DNA of 64,000 nucleotides from Apostichopus japonicus (GCF_037975245.1 NC_092568.1:3627001-3691000), one strand, 5' to 3'. Counted from the first letter of the stretch, positions 44,383 through 55,622 are shown. Notes: a model not told the origin generated them from the sequence alone. Program-made: numbers and translations.

Positions 44383-46908
44383 CTTAGCCAGCAAATTGAT
44401 TCCAAAACCAGAAAACTGCAAAAAGAACTCCCCAAGAACGAGTTCGAAAGAAAGCTTGACTCCATTACCAAAATTTGCTTGAACCTCTCACATACCCTAG
44501 CTTCAAGACAATGTCACAAATTGAAGAGGGATAATGTCACGCAAAGAGTTAAGTCTTCTGGTGAAACCCAACTTGAAACCTCAAAAAGAACCAGGTCTCG
44601 CAGATTCCGTCGGAAAGAGATACAGACCGCATGCAACACCACCAAAAGTGCAGTTGTTACCATTGATTGCCAATTCTCGGCAGGAGAAACAAACCTACTC
44701 TCCAAAGGTCTAAATTTTTGCCCTAAACCACGGCAAGTAAACGCTCAGAAACTTTCTCTTGACCTAAATCTGTTCTATCGACGCTTACGTCTCCGTGAAT
44801 TTTTTGCCGACGAAAATGGCAATAACACCACGCAAGAAACCAACGACTTGCATTCCAATTTTAAGCCAAAAAGCTCGTGGAATCCACCCAAGGCCCATTG
44901 TGCGCCTCTTGAATCATTTATTTCGGCCATTGAAGAGGATGTCAAAACACACACCTCCGCCCCAGACTTCCGCGACAATCTCAACAAAACTGAGAGACAG
45001 GCCATTCATGAACTGCGGAAGCGCGATGACATTGTCATCAAGCCAGCCGACAAGGGTTCTGCAATTGTCGCTATGGGCAAACAATTCTACAGAGAGGAAG
45101 CCAACAGACTACTCAGCAACCCTCAACACTACAAACTCCTGGATTCTGATCCAACTCAAGAAATCACACAAAACGTGAAAAGAGTCATCCAAAAGATAGT
45201 CTCTAACGGTTCCATTGACCGCAAGTTAGGCCAAAACCTCCTGGAAAATGACCCAAAACCTGGTCGCTTTTATTTTCTGCCTAAAATTCACAAAGAAGGC
45301 AATCCCGGGAGGCCCATAATATCGGGTAATGGCACAGCGACTGAAAAAATTTCCAAATTCGTGGATCTCCTCATCCAACCTCTCGTTTCGGCCCTACCGT
45401 CCTATGTGCAGGACACTACGGATTTCATCCGGAAAATTGGGGAAATAAAAAATCTTCCCTTATCTTCTCTGTTAGTTACCTTGGATGTGTCTTCGTTATA
45501 CACAAATATCCCCAACGAAGAGGGCATTTCGGCCTGCACAAAAGCATTCAAACCGATACGTGGCAAAACCCCCACGAAGAAAGAATTGGCCGAATTAATG
45601 CAACTTATCTTGACCAACAATAATCTGGTATTTGGCAACAAACACTACCTCCAAATTCATGGCACCGCAATGGGTACCAAAATGGCACCGTCTTTTGCCA
45701 ACATCTTTATGGGAAACCTCGAGAAAGAATTTTTGTCTCGACAAAACTTGAAACCACACACGTGGTTACGTTACATTGACGATATCTTTATGATATGGAC
45801 CCATGGTGAGGCTAATCTAAAACTCTTCATTGATGACATAAACTCGTTTCATCACACTATCAAATTCACTGCTGATTTTTCTGGACATGGCGTTCACTTT
45901 CTGGACACCACCGTGACCCTACAAAATGGTTCACTCAAAACAGACTTGTTCAATAAACCTACGAACAAGCACAACTACCTCTTACCAAGCAGTTGCCATC
46001 CACGTCACTGTACCAGAAATATTCCGTACAGTCAAGCGTTGCGCATTCGACGCATTTGCTCCTCTGAAGTCGATTTTGATTCACGCACTAAAGAACTGTC
46101 ACAACACCTCCTAAACAGACAGTATTTTCGGGGTACTATTGAAAATGCCATCAAAAAGGCTAAAAGCAAACCCCGTACCGAAACATTGACGTACAAAACT
46201 CGTCCAACCAGTTCCAAAAGGGTACCATTGGTTACTGAATTCCACCCTGGTCTCCCACCACTGGCTAATATCATTCAGAAGAATTTTCACCTACTTCAAG
46301 GCACCGAACGCCTGAAATCAGTATTCCCAGAATTACCTGTCATCGCTTTTAAAAGACCCAGCAACCTACGGGATATCTTAGTTCGGGCATCCTTTCGGGA
46401 TGACACCCCATTAGGGGAAAGCAAAACAGAAACTACAGGATCATCGCCCTGTACACAAAATTGCAAAACGTGCTTACTTGTCGATTCGACCGGGGCCTTT
46501 CAGAGCAACCAAACCAAACGCACGTTCCAAATTCGGCACAAAATTAACTGCCTATCCAAAAATGTCATTTACCTCATCTACTGCAATATTTGTAACTTAC
46601 AATACATTGGAGAGTCAAAAAACACTCTTAGAATGAGAATGACACAACATAGATCGGCGATCAAAACAAAAAAGATCTACCAACCTGTTGCAAATCACTT
46701 CAATCTCCAAAATCATTCAATTGAGAATTTGCGTGTTATTGCCATTGACCAGAACGATTCTTGGACAGATAAATCTAGGAAAGCGAAAGAAAATTTCTGG
46801 GAACTAAACCTAAAGACCACGGCACCATTCGGTTTAAACATCAGAAACGATTTGCCGTCCCAGATAAACCAAAACAATTCCTTTACAATTACGACGGAAT
46901 CGGATTAA
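44383..46908 (+). CDS. Penelope-like reverse transcriptase with GIY-YIG endonuclease
   Basis: One open frame from the (TA)n junction to the stop before 46909. No ATG lies near the start, so the N terminus is missing. Counting from the TTG at 44479 gives 809 residues. The RT domain shows FYFLPKIHK, motif A TLDVSSLYTNIP (catalytic Asp near 336), motif B HGTAMGTKMAPSFANIFMG and motif C RYIDDIFMIW (YIDD near 432-435). A cysteine cluster (CTQNCKTC) precedes the endonuclease domain, which reads VIYLIYC then LQYIGES (YIG near 709-711), with Arg/His-rich helices and ENFWE downstream. This is the Penelope-like architecture: target nicking by GIY-YIG, priming of reverse transcription at the nick. No frameshift or stop is seen, suggesting recent insertion. 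Confidence 0.94.
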   Translation, partial: LSQQIDSKTRKLQKELPKNEFERKLDSITKICLNLSHTLASRQCHKLKRDNVTQRVKSSGETQLETSKRTRSRRFRRKEIQTACNTTKSAVVTIDCQFSAGETNLLSKGLNFCPKPRQVNAQKLSLDLNLFYRRLRLREFFADENGNNTTQETNDLHSNFKPKSSWNPPKAHCAPLESFISAIEEDVKTHTSAPDFRDNLNKTERQAIHELRKRDDIVIKPADKGSAIVAMGKQFYREEANRLLSNPQHYKLLDSDPTQEITQNVKRVIQKIVSNGSIDRKLGQNLLENDPKPGRFYFLPKIHKEGNPGRPIISGNGTATEKISKFVDLLIQPLVSALPSYVQDTTDFIRKIGEIKNLPLSSLLVTLDVSSLYTNIPNEEGISACTKAFKPIRGKTPTKKELAELMQLILTNNNLVFGNKHYLQIHGTAMGTKMAPSFANIFMGNLEKEFLSRQNLKPHTWLRYIDDIFMIWTHGEANLKLFIDDINSFHHTIKFTADFSGHGVHFLDTTVTLQNGSLKTDLFNKPTNKHNYLLPSSCHPRHCTRNIPYSQALRIRRICSSEVDFDSRTKELSQHLLNRQYFRGTIENAIKKAKSKPRTETLTYKTRPTSSKRVPLVTEFHPGLPPLANIIQKNFHLLQGTERLKSVFPELPVIAFKRPSNLRDILVRASFRDDTPLGESKTETTGSSPCTQNCKTCLLVDSTGAFQSNQTKRTFQIRHKINCLSKNVIYLIYCNICNLQYIGESKNTLRMRMTQHRSAIKTKKIYQPVANHFNLQNHSIENLRVIAIDQNDSWTDKSRKAKENFWELNLKTTAPFGLNIRNDLPSQINQNNSFTITTESD

Positions 46909-47061
46909 AATAATCCGAAGCGGATTAAAATAATCCGAATTTCTAAAACTTCTGCTCTATTCAGTAGAAACCAGTAAGTCGCTTTGCCTTTACAACCATG
47001 CCGACATCTTCTCTATAAAACAGTTTCAATTCCTGCTACTCCTTGTCACTTTCGGTGATCA

Positions 47062-47100
47062 TGCACTGAAGAAGAGCTAGTTTTGCTCGAAAGCTCTGCA
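47062..47100 (+). ncRNA. Hammerhead-ribozyme-like motif of the intact PLE
   Basis: TGCA (47062-47065) pairs with TGCA (47097-47100) as stem I. CTGAAGA core at 47066-47072, an extra A, stem II GAGC/GCTC with a 7-nt loop, GAA at 47089-47091, then AGCT and C96 as the cleavage-site base. Stem III (AGCT) is self-complementary with no loop, so it could form only between two RNA copies. PLEs are known to carry hammerheads with very short stem III. Activity is inference. Confidence 0.55.
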
Positions 47101-47220
47101 AAAACCAAACATTGGCTGTTTTACTTCCAATCATTTACCTAATTCAATTATTGTATCTCACTCGAGATCCAGCCTTTCTCTAAATGCAGCATAGTTGTTT
47201 AACAGTTTTTCCGTTATTCC

Positions 47221-47221
47221 C

Positions 47222-47253
<32 letters not shown>

Positions 47254-47256
47254 ATG

Positions 47257-47306
<50 letters not shown>
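47221..47306. repeat. (TA)n microsatellite
   Basis: TA tract with a few TATG/TGTA interruptions, right of the PLE. Confidence 0.95.
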
Positions 47307-47309
<3 letters not shown>

Positions 47310-48414
47310 CACTATATCCTACCTTTGGTCGACATCTGTTAAAAGTTAACATTTTGGTGGACAAATTATGTATATAGATATATATCTGTGAAAACACGTG
47401 TTATTGAGTTAATGAATGCCGAGGAACACTTCTACGGAACCCCTTTGCCATTATTTCATCTGTCTTTTTTACTACATAGTCGGTTAGAGATATACACTTT
47501 TTGGGCCTTTTTATATAATTGTGTATGAGAGGGGGTCATTGTATATGTCTACATTGAGTCATTTCTAAGGGACAGTATAAGTCTACTTCAAACCCTCATT
47601 TTGAGTGGGCAAAGTTATATCTTCATAAAACTAATGGAATAGTTGTGGTTGTAAAGAGATTTGACTAATTCTAACCAAGATCTGAACATTAAGATTAATC
47701 ATCGATCCTTTGATTGAATACCTTCTGTTAGACTACTACCACCCGAAATTAAATCACCTCACCACAAATTATGTGCTGAAAGTGCATTTAATAGTTAAAA
47801 TCTAACATGAATGTGTTAGAAAGACAGCATCGACATTCGTCAAATGGAATGTTGCAAATTTATAAATGGAAAATAAATATAGTAATTAGTAACTAATATC
47901 AATTTATGCTGTATTTTAAAAGGACCCCACACTTGTCCAGGAGTGTTGGAGGAAGGTGTGGTGAACTTGGTCCTTCCTCGAATTTCAAGGGATGAGGCCA
48001 CTATGTTGGACCCATTTTATTTTTTAAAGGGACAGTAGAAAGTCTGAGACGCAAGTCGTTAGGGGACAGAATTTCACCCGTGAGGTCTAGAGCAGCGACC
48101 TTTGTAACCCCTCCTCAGCCCTCCGTGAAAATGTACAAATGGGTTTTTAGCAGACTGTTAGCCAATAAAATCATCTAAAATTACGTTTTAGCCTGCTAAG
48201 GCAGACATTTTTCCGAAAATAAGCATGTAGTGATTCCTATGTACTCAGTTCCGCAAAAAAGAATCTTTCACTAGTGAGTGGTTTAGCATTAGTAAACAAT
48301 AGTCTTCATACGTTGCTTGACAACCACAATTACATGGATGATGTTTGATAAATTTTAGTGAAAGAAAAGTGTTTTGGTATTTTCTTTTCAAATATTTCTA
48401 AAGTTACAAACTTC

Positions 48415-48532
48415 AGCCTGTGAAGAGAGACCTGTTCAGTCGTAATTGCGATGGTGATGGTTTGGTCCTAACTGAGATTACAGGGAAATTGCACATATTG
48501 TTCCCTAGACCTGATAATGGATAATGGACTTC
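48415..48532 (+). pseudogene. Possible EF-hand exon relic
   Basis: After a TTCAG acceptor-like sequence, one frame reads VKRDLFSRNCDGDGLVLTEI and stops at TAA (48530-48532). NCDGDG at loop positions 1-6 and the preceding helix look like an EF-hand, but position 12 is Ile where Glu is expected. It lies in the 6.3 kb segment of unit 3 that has no counterpart in unit 2. It may be a relic of another calmodulin-like gene, or chance. Confidence 0.35.
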
Positions 48533-49496
48533 ACTGCGATCATTCCAAGGCAATCTAGACGAAGGATAGACTTTGAATGCAATGAGCATGGTTGATGATA
48601 TTGATTGCAGAAATATAGAGCGATATTCCGTATGTCAATTTCCTCCTAAGTCGTAAATGGAGAGTGGATTTTTTTCGATGTGGCGAGAATTTCCCATTAA
48701 ATTTTTGTCGAGGATTGCTTTGCATAATTTTGGGCTCATGAAACGATACAATGTTATAAATACCATACACAAACACAATACAAGAAACCAAACATTCAAG
48801 TAGGTCCTGTCTTTTCCAAACAAAATTACATTACTTCCTCTAAAAAACATTGCAAACAAAATTATATTACATCCTCTAAGAAACAAGCAAGCATACCATG
48901 CAAAAGTAAAACAAGGAAGGCAGACATACCATACAAACAATTTGTCTCACTTTTTGAAACAACAAAACAACAATCATGATAACAAATTCAAGGCAGTTGA
49001 AGTTGGAAATACCTACAGAATACCTCCACTATTTCTGGGGTTAAAATCTTTAGATGTGAATACATCTTGATCTTAGTGATCTTGAACCGAGGGAGAAATA
49101 TATTTCTTAGTTAAGTTGACTAGCCTAGCTACTTCAGCACAGTGTACAACAAAATATGTCAGTTAAGAGCTCTCCGATGGTGAGGAATGGCAGCAAGTAG
49201 CTATTATTATTTCTACTATTTCCAGTTTTTTACTTATGACATGCACACAGCCCCCCCCCCCCCCCGACAAGTAACTTGTTTTTTTTCCACAAAAGTGTAA
49301 AACTTGTGCACCAAGTAGCTCCATGTGGGTTTTCATGTTTCAAAAATCTCCAGGCCCTGACGGGGAATGTACCATCCTCAAAACCCCCTTACATGCTGCG
49401 TTAACACGCGTAGGTACACATTCAAACATTCCCAAAGAAATCATGCGTATGCCCATAGAGAAGATTGTTCCAATCTCATTATAGTATGCATTCAAT

Positions 49497-49903
49497 CTTG
49501 ATAAGGAAGATTAAAAGTCTCTTTGAGGAACTATGCCATCAGGATGTCGGTATAAGAGATCTAAGAAAATTGGCAGTCGACCATATTGGGGGCAATGCAG
49601 GATATATCGTATGCAACACAAGGTTTTGATTTATGAAGCAGTCTATTTATTCTGGCTGGAGTTCCTTCTAGAGTGCTGTTTTAGCTCACCCTGTGATGTC
49701 GGAGTATAAGATCACACTGATAAAATGGAAATATGCCCCTTACTGCCAAGTAGCCTTGCACTCACATCAGAATATGATAAGGAAGATTAAAAGTCTCTTT
49801 GAGGAACTACGTCATCAGGTTGTCAGTACAAGAAATCTAAGATAATAGGCAGTAGACCATATTTGGGGCAATGCAGAATATGTCGTATACAACACAAGGT
49901 TCT
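49497..49903. repeat. Direct repeat (~128 bp, two copies 280 bp apart)
   Basis: GATAAGGAAGATTAAAAGTC begins both 49499-49626 and 49779-49903. The copies are clearly similar with scattered substitutions. No coding function seen. Confidence 0.85.
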
Positions 49904-50618
49904 ACTGCCAAGTAACTTTGCACTCACGTGTTGCCTACAGTAACTGACATTAAGACCCAGCATGAACTGTCATTTTACAGAGACCAGAAATGAATATATT
50001 TATATTATGAAAATCCTTCTTGAAGGTGAGTTAGAAATTTGACAACACAATCTGGGGATGTATATGATCACTTTGCATTAAAATGTGCATTGTAAGTTAT
50101 ATATTACAGCTTGTCTTTTATATGGTTGTGGAGATAACCCCCAGTAGAATTTATACTTCTCTCATGTCAAGAGTATGGACTACATTTACATATCTGTGTT
50201 GCATTAAGTTTTTATCAGTGTTCGTGTCATTTGTTTCACTATCGTATGATACGACTAGTCTTAAACTACAACTATTGACAGCTTTGAAATGAAGATATAC
50301 CTATCAAACTTTTCCGTAAAACACTTAAAAAATGAAGTCCTCTTAATGGCCCAATTTGAAATCACTAACTTATACGTCATTCAACTTCAACACGTGGTTA
50401 ATGGTTGAAGACCAAATGCTAAAAAGACGGGAGTTAGACACAAAATAAATGGCGCTCTCCGGAACAAGGAAAAGTATTTCCATAGTGTGATAGGTACCTA
50501 TGAGTGGTCGCAAAATATTGCTCAAACAATACGTGGACACCAAATTGTCGACGTAATGTAGAAGTCCACGCAATGGCTCATTTACCATGAAATGTCGACC
50601 AAAGTATACATTTAGCTA

Positions 50619-50637
50619 TATATATATATATATATAT

Positions 50638-50688
<51 letters not shown>
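50619..50688. repeat. (TA)n microsatellite
   Basis: Right border of the 6.3 kb segment inserted in unit 3. Homology to unit 2 resumes immediately after. Confidence 0.95.
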
Positions 50689-50689
<1 letters not shown>

Positions 50690-51160
50690 GCATATATGCA
50701 CTGCATATACAACTCATAATATGAGAATCCGTTAAATGTATCTTCAAGCTCAATAAACTATACGTACAGATAAGTTGGCTCGGCAAGGCCTTCCAGTTGT
50801 TGGCAATCTGGTCAACCGGATATGCATAATAGAGGAAAGACGGTGTCCGGTTTCCTTCCTACAAAAACCAAACTGATGAAACTAATATGCTGACCACGTA
50901 TATATATTTGATTTATACAGCAACATGGATGTTGTTTCAAAGTATACTGAAATTTCAGTTGTTAAGCGTACTCTTCTTGCGATAAATATTGAAAAACAAA
51001 AGGTTGTTCATTCTTCTAAAAATGGCAAAAAGATGGTTTTAAGTATGAAAATAATGACTGTGTCTGCTTTGCTAATTTATCTGATTTACCAATTTGATTT
51101 CATCCTAAATGAGTGTTTGATATTGTTGATGTTAGTGAGAACGATATTCATATAATTACA

Positions 51161-51556
51161 GTATACAAATAATAAATGGTTATGAGTGCAATAGTGCAAA
51201 TATTTCATGAGTTGAAAGATGGAATGTTCCATTCAACGAGGCGCAGCCGAGTTGAATGGAACAAATGACACCTTTCAACGAATGAAATATTTGCACTATA
51301 CTGCACGAATGGAAACCATTAATTATTTGTTTTATACAACACCTTCAAATTTGGATATAATTGGATGTAAAATGCACTCATGCAACAGATTGTTTTGAAC
51401 AGACAGGTTTCTCTGCTCTCTTACCACTGAAAAAAGTGCTATCAAAAAAGTATAACACATGGTTCTATTTCATAGGGTGCAATAGAGCGGATTTTGCATG
51501 CAATCGACGAGCAATTGACCAATCAAATGGCTGGGAATATAATTAGGTGTTGTATA
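51161..51556. mobile_element. Hairpin MITE insertion (unit 3 copy)
   Basis: Counterpart of 27041-27438, so the insertion predates the unit 2/3 split. The hairpin arms are near 51166-51334. Confidence 0.75.
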
Positions 51557-52199
51557 ATATATGATAATATTGTTCCGTTACGTCTCGATTCTCCAAAAGG
51601 AATATAATGTGGAATACGGGGATGTAGCACGAGGCAAACTCAGACAAAAATGGAGCGAGAAATTAGTATATTTAGGACAGAACCAGGATGTATTCACCTA
51701 TAGACACATATACAACTTTACAACCTTTCTGAGGCTTAAGACCAAAGACAACAAAATGTAACAAGCCAAGTCCCTCTAACTCTAAGACGAATTATCTCTA
51801 ACTGAATCCCATTACTGATCTTATTGGGATTTACCTAAGCTTATATTTACATTAATGATTGACTTTACTTGTTATCGTTTCCGGAAGATGGAGTAGGCTA
51901 TCCGGAAACAACTCACAATCTTGGAAAGTCACAGATTTAACTTCCGAAACGAGAGTCGCTTCCTTATATGGCCATTGTTGGCTTTCGGAGACTCTCTCGG
52001 AAACGACACTCGGAGATGCATGTTTTACCCGTAACAAATCACAATATTTAGTCGAACGTTTAACGTACAATATGATTTTCATTGCTGACTGTTTTTGAAA
52101 GTGAATGTATTTACTCAATGTGCTATCCTCACGTCAACATTTAAATAAATTGTCTGTTATGAAAAACTAGATTAATTTAATTTGGACAAGAGAGTCTTT

Positions 52200-52430
52200 T
52201 ATTATGAACAACAGAATATATATTTCAAATTGTAATGAGTAGGAAAATCCAAACCATTTTAAATATTCGAACCCGGGCCTCCTGCTATATGCGGACACCC
52301 TAACCAACTAGGCCAAGGACGCTGATTGTATGTCCAGAGGTTTGAAACCAGTAAGGAAGGTCGTCATTCCACTGTAGACTTTTGCCACTTGTATCGACCA
52401 ATGCTAGTTCTGTTTTGGTGACATATTTGA
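52200..52430 (-). mobile_element. tRNA-related SINE (unit 3)
   Basis: Counterpart of 28080-28310 at the same relative position, with the box A- and box B-like words retained on the minus strand. Confidence 0.7.
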
Positions 52431-52792
52431 ATGAATGAGTTGAAGATCAGGAACAGTGGAAAAACTTCGTTCGTAAAACACAGTGCTTTAAGCAGTTACT
52501 TGAAAACGAACAAGGAAGTTGATTTGAAGTCAAAGTACAAAACATGTTTACAAAAACCACAACCAGACTAAACGGCGTTTCGTATGATTATAACAATTTG
52601 AACTTTGGGAATTTGATATGAAATTACCAAACATGGATAATTATTACCCCCTAGGTGAACCGCTTGCACGCGACACCGCTTCATACGACATATGTAAGAA
52701 ATAGTACATCTATTCAGAAACCACATTCATACATTCAATTGACAATTTTGATTGTGAATCATTGTGTTTTCTCCTTTTCTCTGTTTTTACAG

Positions 52793-52836
52793 ATTATGTA
52801 AGAAAAGTCTCCTCAACTGTGCAAGAAATTGACTGA
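52793..52836 (+). CDS. Calmodulin-like last coding exon (unit 3 copy)
   Basis: Identical in protein to 28670-28713 (one silent GTT to GTC change), with the same acceptor. No other exon of this copy is found upstream within unit 3, because the shared block starts inside the GPCR. It may therefore be an orphan exon. Its conservation could reflect recent duplication alone. Confidence 0.65.
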
Positions 52837-53218
52837 ATTTTTAAGTGGTGGATTCACACCAAATCAAAAGCAAAATGTTCTTTTTATAACAGTTTCTTTC
52901 CTTTGGTTTGCGGAGCGGAAATATATAACAGAAAATCACAGTTGACGTCATTTCCACGTTATGATTACACCATTTGCCTTCGACTTCATTTTCATTTCTT
53001 ATAATCATTTGGCTACATCTGTTAAAACATCTTTCTGTATTATGACCAAGTTTACTCTAAATTACTCAAAATAAGATAACAATTGATCACAAACATATGC
53101 TTTGTGACATGTTTAGATCAATTGCAGGTAAATACGCAGGTATTAGAAATAATGCATATTGAAAAGTTCACCGCCCACAGACTTTTCATAGTAAGAAGAT
53201 TGACATCCTTGAAGATTT

Positions 53219-53714
53219 TCCGGCCTGAACAAGCTAAAGACTAACACTGAGATGACCTTTTACGATCGAATATATTCATCAATACAGTATCAAATTTACA
53301 TCAAAAACGTTTCTTAAAGAGTGCACTAATATTATCATGATATATAAGAGATGTTTGTACCAGAAATAAGGATATGAAAACAAGTCCATTGGTATGTATA
53401 ACTTTCGTGCCTTTTTCCCCTTTCGTGAACAACTTTATAAGAGGGCATATCTTTCAGCTTTTGAAAAAAAAAACTTTTCTCTTCTTAGGCAATGATATAT
53501 ATATAACAATTGCAGTCTCTGAAAAATGTGATAACTGATGAATAAAAAGAAGGATTATTTAATTCAATTATCCACACTAGAATACTGACGAATACAAAAC
53601 AAATTGGGTATTCTCGCTATAAACCTTTTGGAGAGCAGAAAGAAATGGTACAGTTGAACCATCATTGTAGCATCCATTAATTAAAATTGCCACATTTCCA
53701 TCGAATCCTTAGAC
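53219..53714. other. Segment present in unit 3, absent from unit 2
   Basis: Unit 2 reads across this point near 29105. No terminal inverted repeat or target duplication was recognised, so insertion in unit 3 and deletion in unit 2 are both possible. Confidence 0.6.
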
Positions 53715-54786
53715 TATACAAATCTATTTAATCTTCCAATTATGATCACAAATGGAAATTGTACTTTATAACTTGAATACGTCGGTACCTTGCATAACAT
53801 CAATTTCAGTTCCAAAAGAAGAGTCATAACTTTGGATTACAAGACTAAGTGACACGCATACAAACGAAGTAAGCCATAAACCATCGTTGGTTAAGAAAGA
53901 AATAGTTGGATTATTTGTAACAGATAAGTCACATATGTTGTTGTATTAATTCCTAAATCCAGAGCATTTGTGAGTGATCCCATTCCCTATTGTATAATTT
54001 CTACAATCACCCCCATCAGGGCGTGGGAACCAGTGGTCTGAAAATGACCATGGTCGAGTGGATGTGCGAGGCTTCCGCGATGTCACAAGAAAGTGACTTC
54101 AAATATGTAATATATACACGAATCCTGAACCAATTCTAAGTCATTTTACGTTAAATCTTTTGAACTCAGCATACATATCTTAAAATACTGTAAATATTTA
54201 TTCTGAAGTAAAAGATATGTAAATAACTTATAATTTTCCGTCGAACATCAGTGAACATCAGTGAATGACGGAAGACGAAACGGCAGATGAAATAGCCACC
54301 CTGGTGCTATTTCCATGACTCTTAATCTCTCTCAGCTGTGGGCGAGAGAACATATCATGAGTTTTTACCTTTAGCATAATTATTCCTTGTGTTTATTTCA
54401 GGCCTTTTGAAATAGTCTATAATTTTGTTTACAACATTAATATAATTGTACAGCTAAGTTCTTCTTTTTATACCCAGGCGTTCATTGATCGCATAGCACA
54501 TACATATCAAGATGTGTGGGTATTTAGTTGTCATATATGGTACACAATTGTGGTACATTTGATATTTATCAAATGTCAAGTTATCTTTGGATAAAATATC
54601 GAATTACGGTGTTTGCTAATAAGTTCATCGTAAATGGTGGATCGTGTTATTAAAAGGATGTTGCCAATTTTACTCCTGGTATCACCCGTTATCTCAGAAA
54701 CGTTGATCTAATCGACCAAAAGTCTTCACTGGGAAATCATTTTGATCGCCTAGCTAGTATGTTAAAAATACACTGCCTAAGCTTAA

Positions 54787-55143
54787 AGAGTGTGAAGACT
54801 TGCGCACAAAGAAACGTCTCATGCCGGTAATCTGACCTAGTTTCGAATGAGGTGTAACAGAAGTGTTAGACACCACCATCGATCCAAGAAAATCCGCACA
54901 CAGCTTGCTACCGTCGGTAATTAGACACTAGTGTACAGTCAATACATACAGCTACGGTCAATACCCACAACACAGTGTACATAGCAGCGCTGGACATCTC
55001 AGGCCTAAATAAAAGACAACAAGGTATCACGTTTCATTACTGTCTGCATTTTATAGCGACAAGAAGAAAACTTCACTTGCAAGGAACGGAAAGTTAACTT
55101 TTTCAAAGTGCGGCACGTGGTTTGGGGCGAGTCTTCAATGCCT
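54787..55143. mobile_element. TTAA-inserting MITE (Kolobok/piggyBac-like)
   Basis: 357 bp. Left end AGAGTGTGAAGACTTGCGC, right end inverted AGGCATTGAAGACTCGCCC. TTAA lies on both sides (54783-54786 and 55144-55147). The paralogous site in unit 2 (about 30184-30200) has a single TTAA followed by ATAAGTCG, an empty site. The TTAA target and AG-starting TIR suggest Kolobok. There is no coding region. Confidence 0.9.
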
Positions 55144-55460
55144 TTAAATAAGTCGTTTCGAGGCACACAGACTGTTATCTTCGGAACAACATTACTATAT
55201 TTGCGCATTTGGAATGATTTCCCTATTGGCATAGCATAATGGTTCTCGCTGTAACAAATTGCAACGTTTCTGTTCCGGGCAAGTTACTTGTAACGTAGGT
55301 AAGTTTGTACAGGGTACCACAATTATGAATCATCTCCTCAATTTAAACATTACAATTCTGAATGTCAACACTTTGAGGTACCGATTATCATTGTATTATA
55401 ATGTAGAAAAGATATCCCAGAGCTGTTAAAACAATTGCGGACGATTATCCAATGTTCACT

Positions 55461-55611
55461 GGATGACAAGGAGTAGCAGGAGTAACAGGTCACTTTCGGT
55501 GATAATGCACTGAAGTGCTAGTTTTGCTCGAAAGCTCTGCAAAAACCAAACATTGCCTGTTTTTCTTCCAACCACTTTCCTAATTTAATTATTGTTTCTC
55601 ACCCGAGATCT
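55461..55611 (+). mobile_element. Penelope-like 3' fragment with inverted 5' piece
   Basis: 55485-55611 matches the intact PLE 3' region in direct orientation. The preceding ~17 bp (GACAAGGAGTAGCAGGA) is the same element in reverse orientation. The hammerhead core is damaged (the second GA of CTGAAGA and part of stem II are lost). (TA)n follows. Confidence 0.8.
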
Positions 55612-55620
55612 ATATGTATG

Positions 55621-55622
<2 letters not shown>

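Larger units (their letters stand above)
44381..47220 (+). mobile_element. Penelope-like retroelement, intact coding region
   Basis: A 5' truncated element bounded by (TA)n on both sides. It holds an uninterrupted RT/GIY-YIG frame and a ~300-bp 3' region with the hammerhead-like motif and a TGCAAAAACCAAAC tail. Fragments of the same 3' region occur at 7333-7495 and 55461-55611. The exact 3' end before the TA tract at 47221 is uncertain. Confidence 0.9.
50689..55459. repeat. Segmental duplication unit 3, second block
   Basis: Nearly identical to 26562-30480, including the hairpin MITE, the SINE and the last calmodulin-like exon. Differences include a ~495-bp extra segment (53219-53714) and a TTAA-flanked MITE (54787-55143). 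It ends where a PLE tail begins. Confidence 0.9.
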
